A DNA stretch of 64,000 nt from Rhodopirellula halodulae (GCF_020966775.1 NZ_JAJKFV010000029.1:861001-925000), one strand, 5' to 3'; counted from the stretch's first letter, positions 1 to 8,200 are shown. Program-made: numbers and translations. The notes: generated by a model from the sequence alone, not told the origin.

Positions 1-396
1 GCATCGATCAATCAACGAACTGCCCAGCCGGCACAAGCGGCTCCTGTGGCTCAGGCACCTGCCAACACGCAGATCCCAAGCTTCGGCTCCGCCACTTCGG
101 CTTCCAGCGTTCAACCCGCGGCCCAACCCCACGTTGGATCATGGAGTGTGACGCTTCCTGGCAACCAATCGGTTGCCTTGAAGCTGAACTCGGATGGTTC
201 GTTCGTTTGGGCCGCCTCCAAAGATGGATCCACCAGCCAGTTCAGTGGGCAGTATGTGCTGAACAACGGCAGCTTGACTTTGGTTCGTTCGAACGACCTG
301 CAGAAAATGGTCGGCACCTGGACCGCGACGCAGAGCGGCTTCGTGTTCCAAGTCGGTGGTGGCACCAACGGTGGCCTGAACTTCACCCGCTCGTGA
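1..396 (+). CDS. C-terminal part of an unidentified protein with an Ala/Pro/Gln linker and a small beta-rich domain
   Basis: The reading frame is open from the first base, so only the C-terminal 131 residues are present. The first 45 residues are rich in Ala, Pro and Gln and look like a flexible linker. The last 85 or so alternate short hydrophobic and polar strands with many Gly, Trp and Thr (VGSWSV, GQYVLNNGSLTL, GTWTATQSG), which resembles a lipocalin-like or similar small beta-barrel. No catalytic motif is visible. The missing N-terminus decides the function, so none is assigned. A strong hairpin follows the stop codon. Confidence 0.6.
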   Translation, partial: ASINQRTAQPAQAAPVAQAPANTQIPSFGSATSASSVQPAAQPHVGSWSVTLPGNQSVALKLNSDGSFVWAASKDGSTSQFSGQYVLNNGSLTLVRSNDLQKMVGTWTATQSGFVFQVGGGTNGGLNFTRS

Positions 397-412
397 GCTC
401 GGAATGGACTAT

Positions 413-442
413 CATGCAGCGGTTTCTTGGTTCCGCTGCATG
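413..442 (+). terminator. hairpin after the first gene, probable terminator
   Basis: A perfect 10-bp inverted repeat (CATGCAGCGG at 413-422 and its complement at 433-442) encloses a 10-nt loop rich in T. It begins 16 bases after the stop codon of the preceding gene. Only a weak T-stretch follows (AGGTGTTTCGG), so termination may be partial. It ends 10 bases before the GTG start of the esterase gene. Confidence 0.5.
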
Positions 443-452
443 AGGTGTTTCG

Positions 453-1301
453 GTGCGACATTGGATTGGTTTTCGAATCGCAACGTTTGCGATTCTTTGC
501 TCGTTGAGCGTCTCGGTTTCGGCACAGCAGTTGGACGCTTCCAAACTGAAAGCTGAAACGCAAACGCACCGCGATCTGCTCTACCGAACGGGCGACGACC
601 TGACCGATTATCAAAGAAGTCGTTGCCGTTTGGATCTCAATCATCCCACCGATTCACCCGGTTTCTCAACGGTGGTTTGGTTTCACGGCGGCGGGCTGAC
701 CGGAGGCAACAAGACGTTTCCGGATGGTCTGAGGGATCAAGGCTTCGCGGTTGCCACGGTCAACTATCGACTGCATCCAAAGGTGGAGTCACCCGCCTAC
801 GTCGAAGACGCCGCAGCAGCGGTGGCTTGGGTGGTCAAGAACATCGCAGAGTTTGGAGGCGACCCGGATCGCGTGTACGTCAGCGGGCATTCGGCCGGCG
901 GCTATCTCACCAGCATGGTCGGTTTGGACAAACGGTGGCTTGCCAAACACGATGTGGATGCGGATCGTCTTGCGGGTTTGATTCCCTACAGCGGGCACAC
1001 CATCACGCACTTCACCGTGCGAAGAGAACGTGGGATCGGAAAACATCAACCCATCGTGGACGAAATGGCACCGCTCTTTCACGTGAGAGCCGATGCACCT
1101 CCGTTGTTGCTCATCACCGGCGACCGGACATTGGAAATGGTGGGACGCTACGAAGAGAACGCCTACTTATGGCGAATGATGCAGGTGGTCGGGCATCCCA
1201 ACACGCAGTTGATGGAACTGGACGGTTACGACCACGGGCAAATGGCCGATCCCGCGCATCCGTTGCTGGTGCGATTCATTCAGGGATTGGAAAAGGACTG
1301 A
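453..1301 (+). CDS. exported alpha/beta-hydrolase, esterase/lipase type
   Basis: The 282-residue product has an N-terminal signal peptide ending near SVSAQQ. The fold shows an oxyanion-hole motif HGGG around residue 75 and a nucleophile elbow GHSAGG around residue 146. A C-terminal DGYDHGQM supplies the probable catalytic His. This pattern fits the alpha/beta-hydrolase fold-3 or BD-FAE carboxylesterase group, which hydrolyses short esters, often acetyl groups on carbohydrates. The start codon is GTG. The substrate is unknown, and the periplasmic location is inferred from the signal peptide. The last 26 bases overlap the 3' end of the convergent rsmD gene. Confidence 0.85.
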   Translation: MRHWIGFRIATFAILCSLSVSVSAQQLDASKLKAETQTHRDLLYRTGDDLTDYQRSRCRLDLNHPTDSPGFSTVVWFHGGGLTGGNKTFPDGLRDQGFAVATVNYRLHPKVESPAYVEDAAAAVAWVVKNIAEFGGDPDRVYVSGHSAGGYLTSMVGLDKRWLAKHDVDADRLAGLIPYSGHTITHFTVRRERGIGKHQPIVDEMAPLFHVRADAPPLLLITGDRTLEMVGRYEENAYLWRMMQVVGHPNTQLMELDGYDHGQMADPAHPLLVRFIQGLEKD

Positions 1302-1974
1302 CCAACCCACAAACATTGCCCGGTTCCAAGAACGCGAGATTGGTGATGCCGTAGGTGCGGATGTCCCAATCGCCCGGCGGAAGTTGATCCGTCTCAAACG
1401 TGGTATCCGTCTCGACCACCAGCACGCTTCCCGGCGGGCCATATTGTTGAACTCGCGTGATAATTGCTTTTAGTTTTTTATAGTCTTCGGGGTCAGTCCA
1501 CATCCGATAGGGAGGACTCATGAAAACGATCCAAGCGGTGTCATCCTCTGGTGTCGCGGGCTTCAAAAGCTGATCAGCCAATACAAACGCGTCGCCCGTG
1601 ACCAAGCGGACTTTGTCTTCGATCCCAAGACGCTGCGTGGTGTCCCGAATCTGTGCGATCGCTTTCCGCATCGGTTCCACCAATACCGCCCGGGTGCAAC
1701 CGCGGCTGATTGCTTCCAGACCCAAAACTCCTGTGCCCGCGAACAAATCAAACGCGATGGCTCCGCGGCAGGCACGGCCCAAAATGTTGAACAGGTTTTC
1801 CCGGACGCTATCACGCATCGGCCGAGTGAATTCTTCGCCGTGGTAAGTGACCGGGCGACCTCGCATGTCCCCGCCAATAATTCTCAGCTTGGTCGGCTTT
1901 CCGTCGGCGGTCCCACCCTTGGTGTTCCGCTGCTTGGGTTTGCTACGTCGATTGTTGGTGCGATTGGATTTCAT
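1276..1974 (-). CDS. rsmD: 16S rRNA (guanine(966)-N(2))-methyltransferase RsmD
   Basis: RsmD methylates G966 of 16S rRNA using S-adenosylmethionine. The 232-residue product has the family pattern LRIIGGDMRGR near the N-terminus, TRPMRDSVRENLFNIL, and the SAM-binding loop FDLFAGTGVLGLEA. The catalytic motif IV reads SPPY where most RsmD proteins have DPPF or DPPY. A basic 20-residue Asn/Arg/Lys extension precedes the core. The ATG at 1974 was chosen over an upstream in-frame start at 2064, because the upstream residues are Cys/Gln-rich and are encoded by a tandem repeat. The gene is convergent with the esterase gene and overlaps it by 26 bp. Confidence 0.88.
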   Translation of the reverse strand: MKSNRTNNRRSKPKQRNTKGGTADGKPTKLRIIGGDMRGRPVTYHGEEFTRPMRDSVRENLFNILGRACRGAIAFDLFAGTGVLGLEAISRGCTRAVLVEPMRKAIAQIRDTTQRLGIEDKVRLVTGDAFVLADQLLKPATPEDDTAWIVFMSPPYRMWTDPEDYKKLKAIITRVQQYGPPGSVLVVETDTTFETDQLPPGDWDIRTYGITNLAFLEPGNVCGLVSPFPIPE

Positions 1975-2000
1975 CGAGGCATCGTAACCTAGGTTTCTGT

Positions 2001-2032
2001 CTTGCCACAGGTCGCACTTGCCACAGGTCGCG
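2001..2032. repeat. two tandem copies of a 16-bp unit upstream of rsmD
   Basis: The unit CTTGCCACAGGTCGCA at 2001-2016 is followed directly by CTTGCCACAGGTCGCG at 2017-2032, identical except for the last base. It lies 27 bp ahead of the rsmD ATG, in the likely promoter or leader region. It could be a duplicated regulator site or a simple slippage duplication; nothing seen here distinguishes the two. Confidence 0.8.
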
Positions 2033-2195
2033 GCATCGTCCTGCTGTCGAAAACCGATCGCCACCGGTCATCGGCCAACAGTCGCTCCGCTATCCGTTTC
2101 GTCGATGAATTTGCGACCGACTTCCCGATACAAAAACACGCAACGCCCTGCCCTGCAATCTCGCCCGATGGATTGGTTCAGCGGTTGAGTCTTGG

Positions 2196-3302
2196 TCAGT
2201 GGGCAACGACCCTCAGTTCGGAGATTGGCACTCGACACAGGCATTCTGATCCGAAGTCGGTTGACGCTGACTCGGGAGAAAGCAAGGCGGTCAGCGTCTC
2301 CGAAAAACCGTCCCACGTGCAACGAAAACGCACCAGCATCCGAGAACCGAGGTCGCGTTGCTCCACCAGGGAAACCGGGAAGCACCACTCTCCGTTTTGA
2401 ATGCCTTCGGCGGCACAGGTCCCGTGATCCGACAGTGAGGAAAGCCGGATCGCTTCGGGCCGCAGGAGCAAGAACCGTTGATTAAAATTCTTGCCATCGA
2501 TCGTCTGCAGCACCTCGCCCAGTTCTGGACAGAAGACCAAGACGGCTTCCAGATCCAATCGATTGCATGGAGGTGACCCGAGTGCCAAGGCGACGGCCAC
2601 CGAGTTCGGTTGGCGATAGATGTCTGCCGGAGCACCCATTTGAAGGATCGTGCCTTGGTCCATCACGACGATTTTGTCAGCCAAACGCATGGCCTCATCG
2701 CCGTCGTGAGTGACGTGGACAAACGTCGGCGATTCGGGAGCACTCGACAAATCGGCAAGGTGATCCAGCAGGTTCTCCGTTGCTGATCGATCGATCGCAG
2801 CCATGGGCTCGTCCAGCAAACACACCGCCGCTTTGCGAATCAGTGTTTTCGCGAGTGCGACGCGACGCCGTTGACCGCCACTGAGCGTGTCCGGTCGCCG
2901 CGACATCCAAGCGGGATCCAACTGCAGCGATTTGGAGATCCATCTCATCCGCTGGTTCACTTCCGCCGAAGAATGTCGTTGGCCGGGACTGGCTTCCACC
3001 GCAATCCGAAGTGTTTGCTCGACCGTCAAATGCGGGTACATCGTGTCATGTTGGAACAGCAATGCGACGTCCCGCTTGCGAGCCGCGAGAGAATTGACGT
3101 TATCTCCCTGAATCAAAACTGATCCGGTTGAGGGGGCGATCAGACCCGCGATCCCGTGCAGAAGCGTGCTCTTGCCACTGCCACTCGAACCCACGACCAC
3201 GCAGTACTCGCCCTGCAAGAGGGACAGGTTGAAGTCCCGCACAACCGTCTGCGAACCCCGCTTGAGCGATAATGACGTGAGTTGTAGCGAGTGCGAAGGC
3301 AT
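2196..3302 (-). CDS. ABC transporter ATP-binding protein, MalK/UgpC/PotA-like
   Basis: The 368-residue ATPase carries Walker A GSSGSGKST (residues 38-46), a Q-loop (LLFQHD), the signature LSGGQRRR near residue 140, Walker B VCLLDEP and the switch His in THDGDEA. The MYPHLTV segment after the Q-loop and a C-terminal regulatory (TOBE-like) region are typical of importer ATPases for sugars, phosphonates, polyamines or iron. No permease or binding protein lies beside it, so the substrate cannot be named and it may serve a distant or shared permease. It is transcribed alone, divergent from msrB. Confidence 0.85.
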   Translation of the reverse strand: MPSHSLQLTSLSLKRGSQTVVRDFNLSLLQGEYCVVVGSSGSGKSTLLHGIAGLIAPSTGSVLIQGDNVNSLAARKRDVALLFQHDTMYPHLTVEQTLRIAVEASPGQRHSSAEVNQRMRWISKSLQLDPAWMSRRPDTLSGGQRRRVALAKTLIRKAAVCLLDEPMAAIDRSATENLLDHLADLSSAPESPTFVHVTHDGDEAMRLADKIVVMDQGTILQMGAPADIYRQPNSVAVALALGSPPCNRLDLEAVLVFCPELGEVLQTIDGKNFNQRFLLLRPEAIRLSSLSDHGTCAAEGIQNGEWCFPVSLVEQRDLGSRMLVRFRCTWDGFSETLTALLSPESASTDFGSECLCRVPISELRVVAH

Positions 3303-3586
3303 CGAGAATCAACCGCCGCGGTGGGCTGCTCCAGAAATAAGGTTGGCGACGCATTGTAACCCGTTGGCCGCCAGCTCTCGATTCATGAGCGGCAAACCGT
3401 GTCCCCCGAAAGGGCCGGCTTGGCGGCTTAGACGGGTGACGGCCCATTACAATGGAGTGTGTCCGGTGCGATGGCCTCTCAACTATCAGCGAGACAGGAA
3501 CGAATCAGGGAGGATTGCATGTCGCATCAAGTGCGCTATCCCAGAACACAGGAACTATCCCACGACGTCCCGCCCGGAGAACGATC

Positions 3587-4171
3587 ATGCCTCTCAAGCA
3601 ACAAAAAACGTTCCGTCATTTCCAGGTGTTCGCAATCGCGATTACCTTGTTTGCCGCCGGTGGTCTGACCTTGCTGGCAATGGATTCCGAATCGAAAACG
3701 TCGGCCAAGTTGCTGAATGAGGAGGCAACGCAGGCAACGGATGAGGCCGGTTCTGCCGAAGAAGAATTTGTTCCACCGACGAAAGCGGAGCTGAGGAGAA
3801 AGCTCAATCGCATTCAGTACGACGTGACCCAGAATGCGGCAACGGAACCAGCGTTTCGAAACGCTTACTGGAACAACAAAAAGAAGGGCGAGTACCACTG
3901 CATCGTGTGCGACAAGCCGTTGTTCAAGAGCGACACCAAGTTCAAATCCGGAACCGGTTGGCCCAGTTTCTTCGAACCAATCGAAAAAGACGCGGTCGGA
4001 TATGAGACCGACTACAAAATGTTCTTTCCGAGAACGGAAGTGCACTGCGAACGCTGCAAGGCACACCTCGGCCACGTGTTTGACGACGGGCCCGCACCGA
4101 CTGGAAAAAGATACTGCATGAACAGCGCTTCGATGAAATTCATCGAAGCAAACTCACGCGAGGAGAAATGA
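3587..4171 (+). CDS. msrB: exported peptide-methionine (R)-S-oxide reductase MsrB
   Basis: MsrB reduces methionine-R-sulfoxide in damaged proteins. The 194-residue product has a hydrophobic N-terminal segment (residues 9-28) that acts as signal or anchor, an acidic linker, and a full MsrB domain. The domain shows zinc-site pairs CIVC and CERC, GTGWPSFF, and the catalytic end RYCMNSASMKF with its resolving Cys and His neighbourhood (HLGHVFDDGP). The ATG at 3587 was chosen because GGAGA lies just upstream and the signal segment follows it; the in-frame start at 3452 only adds an unlikely tail. Repair of envelope proteins is the probable role. Confidence 0.93.
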   Translation: MPLKQQKTFRHFQVFAIAITLFAAGGLTLLAMDSESKTSAKLLNEEATQATDEAGSAEEEFVPPTKAELRRKLNRIQYDVTQNAATEPAFRNAYWNNKKKGEYHCIVCDKPLFKSDTKFKSGTGWPSFFEPIEKDAVGYETDYKMFFPRTEVHCERCKAHLGHVFDDGPAPTGKRYCMNSASMKFIEANSREEK

Positions 4172-4190
4172 TTTCTCCCGACTTCGTCGA

Positions 4191-4616
4191 TCAACCGTCG
4201 ACGATGATGCCCATGCTGCGAGCGGTGCCCTCGATCATGCGAACGGCTTGATCGATATCGCGAGCGTTCAAGTCAGCCATCTTCTTTTGAGCGATCTCTT
4301 CGCACTGGGCACGGGTGACCGTGGCGACCTTGTCCTTGTTAGGAACGCCACTGCCTTTGGCGATTCCGGCCGACTGCATCAACATGGATGCGGCTGGTGG
4401 GCTCTTGGTGATGAAGTCAAAGCTACGGTCGTTGTAAACCGTCACGATGACTGGAATGGGTGTTCCGTTGTATTCCTTGGTTCGGTCGTTGAACTGCTGA
4501 ACAAATTGTCCCAAGTTCACGCCGTACTTACCCAGCGACGTACCAACAGGAGGGGCGGGAGTGGCTTGACCGCCGGGGACTTGAAACTTGGCTTGGCCGG
4601 TGACTTGTTTTGCCAT
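4191..4616 (-). CDS. rplK: 50S ribosomal protein L11
   Basis: L11 forms the GTPase-associated centre with 23S rRNA and is needed for factor binding and the stringent response. The 141-residue product, normal for the family, has the N-terminal proline-rich module (PAPPVGTSLGKYGVN) and the C-terminal RNA-binding module (KVATVTRAQ, MIEGTARSMGI). The ATG at 4616 begins the usual MAKQVTGQ. It is the last gene of the secE-nusG-rplK run. The rplA, rplJ, rplL and rpoBC genes that normally follow are absent, and the next gene is the convergent msrB only 19 bp away. Confidence 0.97.
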   Translation of the reverse strand: MAKQVTGQAKFQVPGGQATPAPPVGTSLGKYGVNLGQFVQQFNDRTKEYNGTPIPVIVTVYNDRSFDFITKSPPAASMLMQSAGIAKGSGVPNKDKVATVTRAQCEEIAQKKMADLNARDIDQAVRMIEGTARSMGIIVDG

Positions 4617-4822
4617 GGGTGTCGCTAATAGCTGGTAAGGACCGCAACGCTCGCGGTGCCCCTGTCGCATCATTCAAAGCGAACGGGGCGGAAATTCCGG
4701 AGTTTCGATGGGGTCAGGGTTGGAGGAATCTGTATTGGTTCAGTGGGGACGATCCTGAAGGGACCGAAATTCGCCGAAGACGAGCTCGGGCGAATGACGC
4801 ATCTTATCCGAGATTTTGGATC

Positions 4823-5500
4823 CTACAACGGCTCGACTTGCCAGTGATCCAGTTCCATCGGGACGCTACGTCCAAAGATGTTGATGATGACCGTCACGCG
4901 GCCATTGGCTTCGTCAACCACGTCGACTTCGCCTTCTTGGTTCTCGAAGTTGCCCTCTTTGACTCGCACTCGATCGCCGACCTTGAATGGGATCGCGGTC
5001 TTGATCGGAGCTTCGTCCTCGTCTTCGACGGCGGGACGGTTGATGAACCGTTCGACATCTTCGGGTTCCATCGGCATGGGCTTACCAGCCGAGCCTGTGA
5101 AATCGCTGATACCGCCAACTTCACGGACCAAGAACCACGTGTCGTCGTTGATCGACATGTAGACCATGATGTAGCCGGGCAGCAATTTGCGTTTGCTGAC
5201 ACGGCGTTTGCCGTCACGAGTGAACGTCGCAACGTCTTCCGACGGGACAACGATGTCACCGAAGTACTCGCCCATGCCTTCCATGCGAACCTTCTTGCGA
5301 AGGGCTTCCGCAATGGAATCTTCGCGGTTGAAGGCGACTTTCAGGATGTACCAATCCATCGGTGACTCATCGTTCACTTCTGGTTTGGGAGGTTCGTTTG
5401 GATCGACGGGAGCCGGTGGTGGCGGAGCGGGCGCTTCAGAGGCGGATGGAGCGGCTTCGGTTTCTGGCGAGTCGACGTCTTTCACGTCTTCGTCACTCAC
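4823..5500 (-). CDS. nusG: transcription termination/antitermination protein NusG
   Basis: NusG binds RNA polymerase, aids processivity and Rho-dependent termination, and couples transcription to translation. The 225-residue product has an NGN domain (DWYILKVAFNREDSIAEAL, LLPGYIMVYM, REVGGISDFTG) and a C-terminal KOW domain (FKVGDRVRVKEGNFENQEGEV). A 47-residue acidic, Pro/Ala-rich N-terminal extension is absent from E. coli NusG. The start is GTG, and it overlaps the secE stop in the sequence GTGA, which indicates translational coupling to secE. Confidence 0.96.
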   Translation of the reverse strand: MSDEDVKDVDSPETEAAPSASEAPAPPPPAPVDPNEPPKPEVNDESPMDWYILKVAFNREDSIAEALRKKVRMEGMGEYFGDIVVPSEDVATFTRDGKRRVSKRKLLPGYIMVYMSINDDTWFLVREVGGISDFTGSAGKPMPMEPEDVERFINRPAVEDEDEAPIKTAIPFKVGDRVRVKEGNFENQEGEVDVVDEANGRVTVIINIFGRSVPMELDHWQVEPL

Positions 5501-5955
5501 GATGTGACTCCGATGAAGTTGAAGATGAATTGCCAGAGAACATCGAACAGGAACAATGTGATGGCAAGGAAGAAGATGGTGAAAATCACGACAACCGATG
5601 CGCGGATCAGTTCATCCTTGCTGGGCCAAGTCACCTTGTTCATTTCGGCTTCGACCGCGATCAAAAAATCGGCGAATCGGGGCCAGTTGACGACTCGGAA
5701 GCCAAACCACAGTCCTGCAGCGAGCAGAACCCCGGGGATCACACGAGCGGCCATGGACGCATCGCCCATCGTCGCGGGCAGAAACGTGTACAAACGCCAG
5801 CAACCCAAAGCGACGACCACCCAAACGGCGAGGGCCGTCAGTTGGCGAACGATCCGGCCTTGGTTGGCTTTGTACACACCGGCATGGAACAGTTCGCTGC
5901 TCAGCGAACTGCCCCCGGCGCCGGCCGTGCCGGATTGGGTTAGATCTTTGGACAC
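5497..5955 (-). CDS. secE: preprotein translocase subunit SecE
   Basis: SecE clamps SecY in the Sec translocon. The 152-residue product is of the three-helix type: hydrophobic segments lie near residues 38-62, 73-92 and 121-150. The family signature EMNKVTWPSKDELI precedes the last helix. Its stop codon is shared with the start of nusG (GTGA). The position between tRNA-Trp and nusG is the common bacterial arrangement and supports the call. Confidence 0.95.
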   Translation of the reverse strand: MSKDLTQSGTAGAGGSSLSSELFHAGVYKANQGRIVRQLTALAVWVVVALGCWRLYTFLPATMGDASMAARVIPGVLLAAGLWFGFRVVNWPRFADFLIAVEAEMNKVTWPSKDELIRASVVVIFTIFFLAITLFLFDVLWQFIFNFIGVTS

Positions 5956-6076
5956 CCGTGGACTCCTTCGTGAATTGATTCTGGTGTTGAGCCGGTTGGG
6001 TCAGGAGCCATGGGGCTCGAACCTCGACCGCAAACACATCCTGTCAATTGCGGTGGCGGACCAGAATTCTGGACAG

Positions 6077-6149
6077 CAGGGGCGGCGAGAGTCGAACTCA
6101 CAACCGCTGGTTTTGGAAACCAGTGCTCTGCCAATTGAGCTACGCCCCT
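6077..6149 (-). tRNA. tRNA-Trp (anticodon CCA)
   Basis: The 73-nt cloverleaf has acceptor stem AGGGGCG/CGCCCCT, D-stem GCTC/GAGC, anticodon stem CTGGT/ACCAG with loop TTCCAAA, and a normal T-arm (GTTCGAC loop). The discriminator base is G, as expected for tRNA-Trp. No CCA is encoded. It lies between tuf and secE, a position shared by many bacteria. Confidence 0.97.
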
Positions 6150-6153
6150 GAAA

Positions 6154-6193
6154 TAGCGATAAGCCACTAGCTTTCGCTAACAGCTTATCGCTA
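6154..6193 (-). terminator. long hairpin between tuf and tRNA-Trp
   Basis: On the minus strand an 11-bp perfect stem (TAGCGATAAGC paired with GCTTATCGCTA) encloses a second 4-bp stem TAGC/GCTA closed by a GAAA tetraloop. The element starts 25 nt after the tuf stop and ends 4 nt before the tRNA-Trp 5' end, followed only by TTTC. It could be a tuf terminator with read-through, an RNase processing site that frees the tRNA, or a REP-type palindrome. The sequence alone does not decide between these. Confidence 0.6.
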
Positions 6194-6218
6194 ATAGACA
6201 ACTTACTGCAAATGCAGA

Positions 6219-7415
6219 TTAATCGATGATCTTGGTGACAACACCCGAACCGACGGTGCGTCCACCTTCGCGAATAGCGAAGCGAACACCGTCATCCATA
6301 GCGATCGGCTTGTGCAATTCGACTTCGACCTTGACGTTATCGCCAGGCATGCACATGTCGGCACCGACCAAGTTGGCGGTTCCGGTGACGTCGGTCGTGC
6401 GGAAGTAGAACTGTGGACGGTAACCGCTGAAGAATGGCGTGTGACGTCCGCCTTCATCCTTGCTCAAGCAGTAAACCTCTGCTTCGAACTTGGTGTGAGG
6501 CGTGATGCTGCCTGGCTTTGCCAGAACTTGACCACGTTGGATGTCTTCGCGTTTCACACCGCGGAGCAAGCAACCAACGTTGTCGCCAGCACGGCCTTCG
6601 TTCATTTCTTTGCGGAACATTTCGACACCGGTGCAGGTCGTCTTGGTCGACTCGCTGCCCAAACCGATGATTTCGACTTCTTCGCCGACTTTGACCACAC
6701 CACGCTCGATACGACCGGTAGCGACGGTACCGCGACCTTCGATCGAGAAGACGTCTTCGATCGCCATCAAGAATGGCTTGTCGTCTTCGCGGTCTGGTTC
6801 AGGAATGTACTCGTCCAACGCGTCCATCAATTCGCTGATGCACTTGCTGGCGTCTGGGTCCGCTGGGTTGTTGTAAGCGGGGAGCGAGCTACCGCGAACG
6901 ACTGGCACGTCGTCGCCTGGGTAGTCGTACTTGCTCAACAATTCGCGAACTTCCAACTCGACCAACTCGAGCAGTTCTTCGTCATCGACCAAGTCGCACT
7001 TGTTCAAGTAAACGACGATGTAAGGAACGCCAACCTGACGACCGAGGAGCACGTGCTCCTTGGTTTGAGGCATGGGGCCGTCGGCAGCCGACACAACCAA
7101 AATTGCACCGTCCATCTGGGCGGCACCGGTGATCATGTTCTTGACAAAGTCAGCGTGGCCGGGGCAGTCGATGTGAGCGTAGTGACGGCTGTCTGTTTCG
7201 TATTCAACGTGAGCCACCGCGATCGTCACGGTCTTCGTTGCGTCACGAACGGTACCGCCCTTGGCGATATCCGAATAACCCTTCGCTTGTGCCAAGCCCT
7301 TTGCGGCTTGAACAGCGAGGATAGCACCCGTCGTCGTCGTTTTGCCGTGGTCAATGTGACCAATCGTACCTACGTTGACGTGGGGCTTGGTACGTTCAAA
7401 TTTGTCCTTAGCCAT
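6219..7415 (-). CDS. tuf: translation elongation factor Tu
   Basis: EF-Tu carries aminoacyl-tRNA to the ribosome in a GTP-dependent way. The 398-residue product has full G motifs: GHIDHGKTT (G1), DCPGHADF (G3) and NKCD (G4), followed by complete domains 2 and 3 ending [11 protein letters not shown]. Length and sequence are typical. It lies downstream of four tRNA genes and upstream of tRNA-Trp and secE, as in the E. coli tufB locus. A 215-nt leader with several hairpins separates it from tRNA-Thr. No second copy occurs beside fusA in this window. Confidence 0.98.
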   Translation of the reverse strand: MAKDKFERTKPHVNVGTIGHIDHGKTTTTGAILAVQAAKGLAQAKGYSDIAKGGTVRDATKTVTIAVAHVEYETDSRHYAHIDCPGHADFVKNMITGAAQMDGAILVVSAADGPMPQTKEHVLLGRQVGVPYIVVYLNKCDLVDDEELLELVELEVRELLSKYDYPGDDVPVVRGSSLPAYNNPADPDASKCISELMDALDEYIPEPDREDDKPFLMAIEDVFSIEGRGTVATGRIERGVVKVGEEVEIIGLGSESTKTTCTGVEMFRKEMNEGRAGDNVGCLLRGVKREDIQRGQVLAKPGSITPHTKFEAEVYCLSKDEGGRHTPFFSGYRPQFYFRTTDVTGTANLVGADMCMPGDNVKVEVELHKPIAMDDGVRFAIREGGRTVGSGVVTKIID

Positions 7416-7505
7416 TCTGGTTCACCTGCATTCGCGATCCGCACCACTGTCTTCGGGGAGATACGCTCCTCGAAAACCCTTGCTGCCGTCGACCGCGTTC
7501 ACACC

Positions 7506-7604
7506 CACGGGGACTCGCCGGCAATTCGGCCGTGTTGATCGCATTCGATCTACTGAAAATCGAAACGAAACAAAAACGATGTTGCGTTTGTTTCAGTCCC
7601 CGCG
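7506..7604 (-). promoter_or_regulatory. candidate structured leader RNA of tuf
   Basis: On the minus strand a 10-bp closing stem (7595-7604 with 7506-7515, one G-U pair) encloses three hairpins. The first is GAAACAAA/TTTGTTTC at 7567-7594, which abuts the closing stem. The second is GATCG/CGATC at 7537-7550. The third is a short GC stem around 7517-7530. The layout is a multi-branched junction between the tRNA-Thr 3' end and the tuf start. A role in tuf regulation or tRNA processing is inference. Confidence 0.45.
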
Positions 7605-7630
7605 AGGAATGACTGTCACAAACGACTTGA

Positions 7631-7702
7631 AGCTGCTGATGGGATTTGAACCCATGACCTCATCCTTACCAAGGAGGCGCTCTACCCCTGAGCTACAGCA
7701 GC
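7631..7702 (-). tRNA. tRNA-Thr (anticodon GGU)
   Basis: The 72-nt cloverleaf has acceptor stem GCTGCTG/CAGCAGC, D-stem GCTC/GAGC and anticodon loop TTGGTAA. The anticodon stem CCTCC/GGATG contains one C-U mismatch at the second pair. It is the fourth tRNA of the cluster and lies nearest to tuf, matching thrT of E. coli in identity and order. Confidence 0.95.
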
Positions 7703-7704
7703 GA

Positions 7705-7775
7705 AGCGGGTGAAGGGAATCGAACCCTCGTATTCAGCTTGGAAGGCTGCTGCTCTACCATTGAGCTACACCCGC
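7705..7775 (-). tRNA. tRNA-Gly (anticodon UCC)
   Basis: The 71-nt cloverleaf has acceptor stem GCGGGTG/CACCCGC, anticodon loop CTTCCAA and a normal T-loop TTCGATT. The top pair of the anticodon stem is G-A instead of Watson-Crick. Only two bases separate it from tRNA-Thr(GGU), so both must be cut from one precursor. It corresponds to glyT of E. coli. Confidence 0.95.
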
Positions 7776-7934
7776 GGTGCAACAAATTGTTGCGGTGTTT
7801 CTTCTTGCAACGCACAGGTGATCTTCGCCATTGGAACATCACTTGTCAGCCCGTTGCCGGCTATCCTAGCCGTTCACCCCGTGGGTGCGGAACCGCCTGA
7901 CGACAAGTTCAGCGGCTAGGTTTCGCTTCTTCAG

Positions 7935-8016
7935 TGGGGGCTACTGGATTCGAACCAGTGTAGGCATAGCCAGCGGATTTACAGTCCGCCCCCTTTAACC
8001 ACTCGGGCAAACCCCC
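7935..8016 (-). tRNA. tRNA-Tyr (anticodon GUA)
   Basis: This is an 82-nt class II tRNA with a long variable arm (CTGGCTATGCCTACA region). The acceptor stem is GGGGGTT/AGCCCCC, the anticodon stem GCGGA/TCCGC with loop CTGTAAA, and the discriminator A. It corresponds in position to tyrU of E. coli. Confidence 0.96.
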
Positions 8017-8200
8017 AAATTTTGTTGCTCCTTTTCAGATACATGGATCTGTGTTTCAGAGCGTCTTTCTTCTACCGGTTGTGGGACCGGTTCGGATCTG
8101 TTTTTCCTGCGTTGCAGTTGGTTTCAGTTGTCTGTTGTTCGGTTTCAGCCCCGCCAGCACTGAATTGAAAGTACCGCAGGCACCAAAACGACCTTGCAAG

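Noticed and set aside
6042-6047. perfect TTGACA on the minus strand between tRNA-Trp and secE
   Set aside because: No -10-like hexamer is found at 15-19 nt downstream, so it was not called a promoter.
6312-7538. 408-codon plus-strand frame opposite tuf
   Set aside because: It is the complement of the highly conserved EF-Tu gene, its translation is low in Met and rich in Val, Phe and His with no domain, and it reads through the tuf start region.
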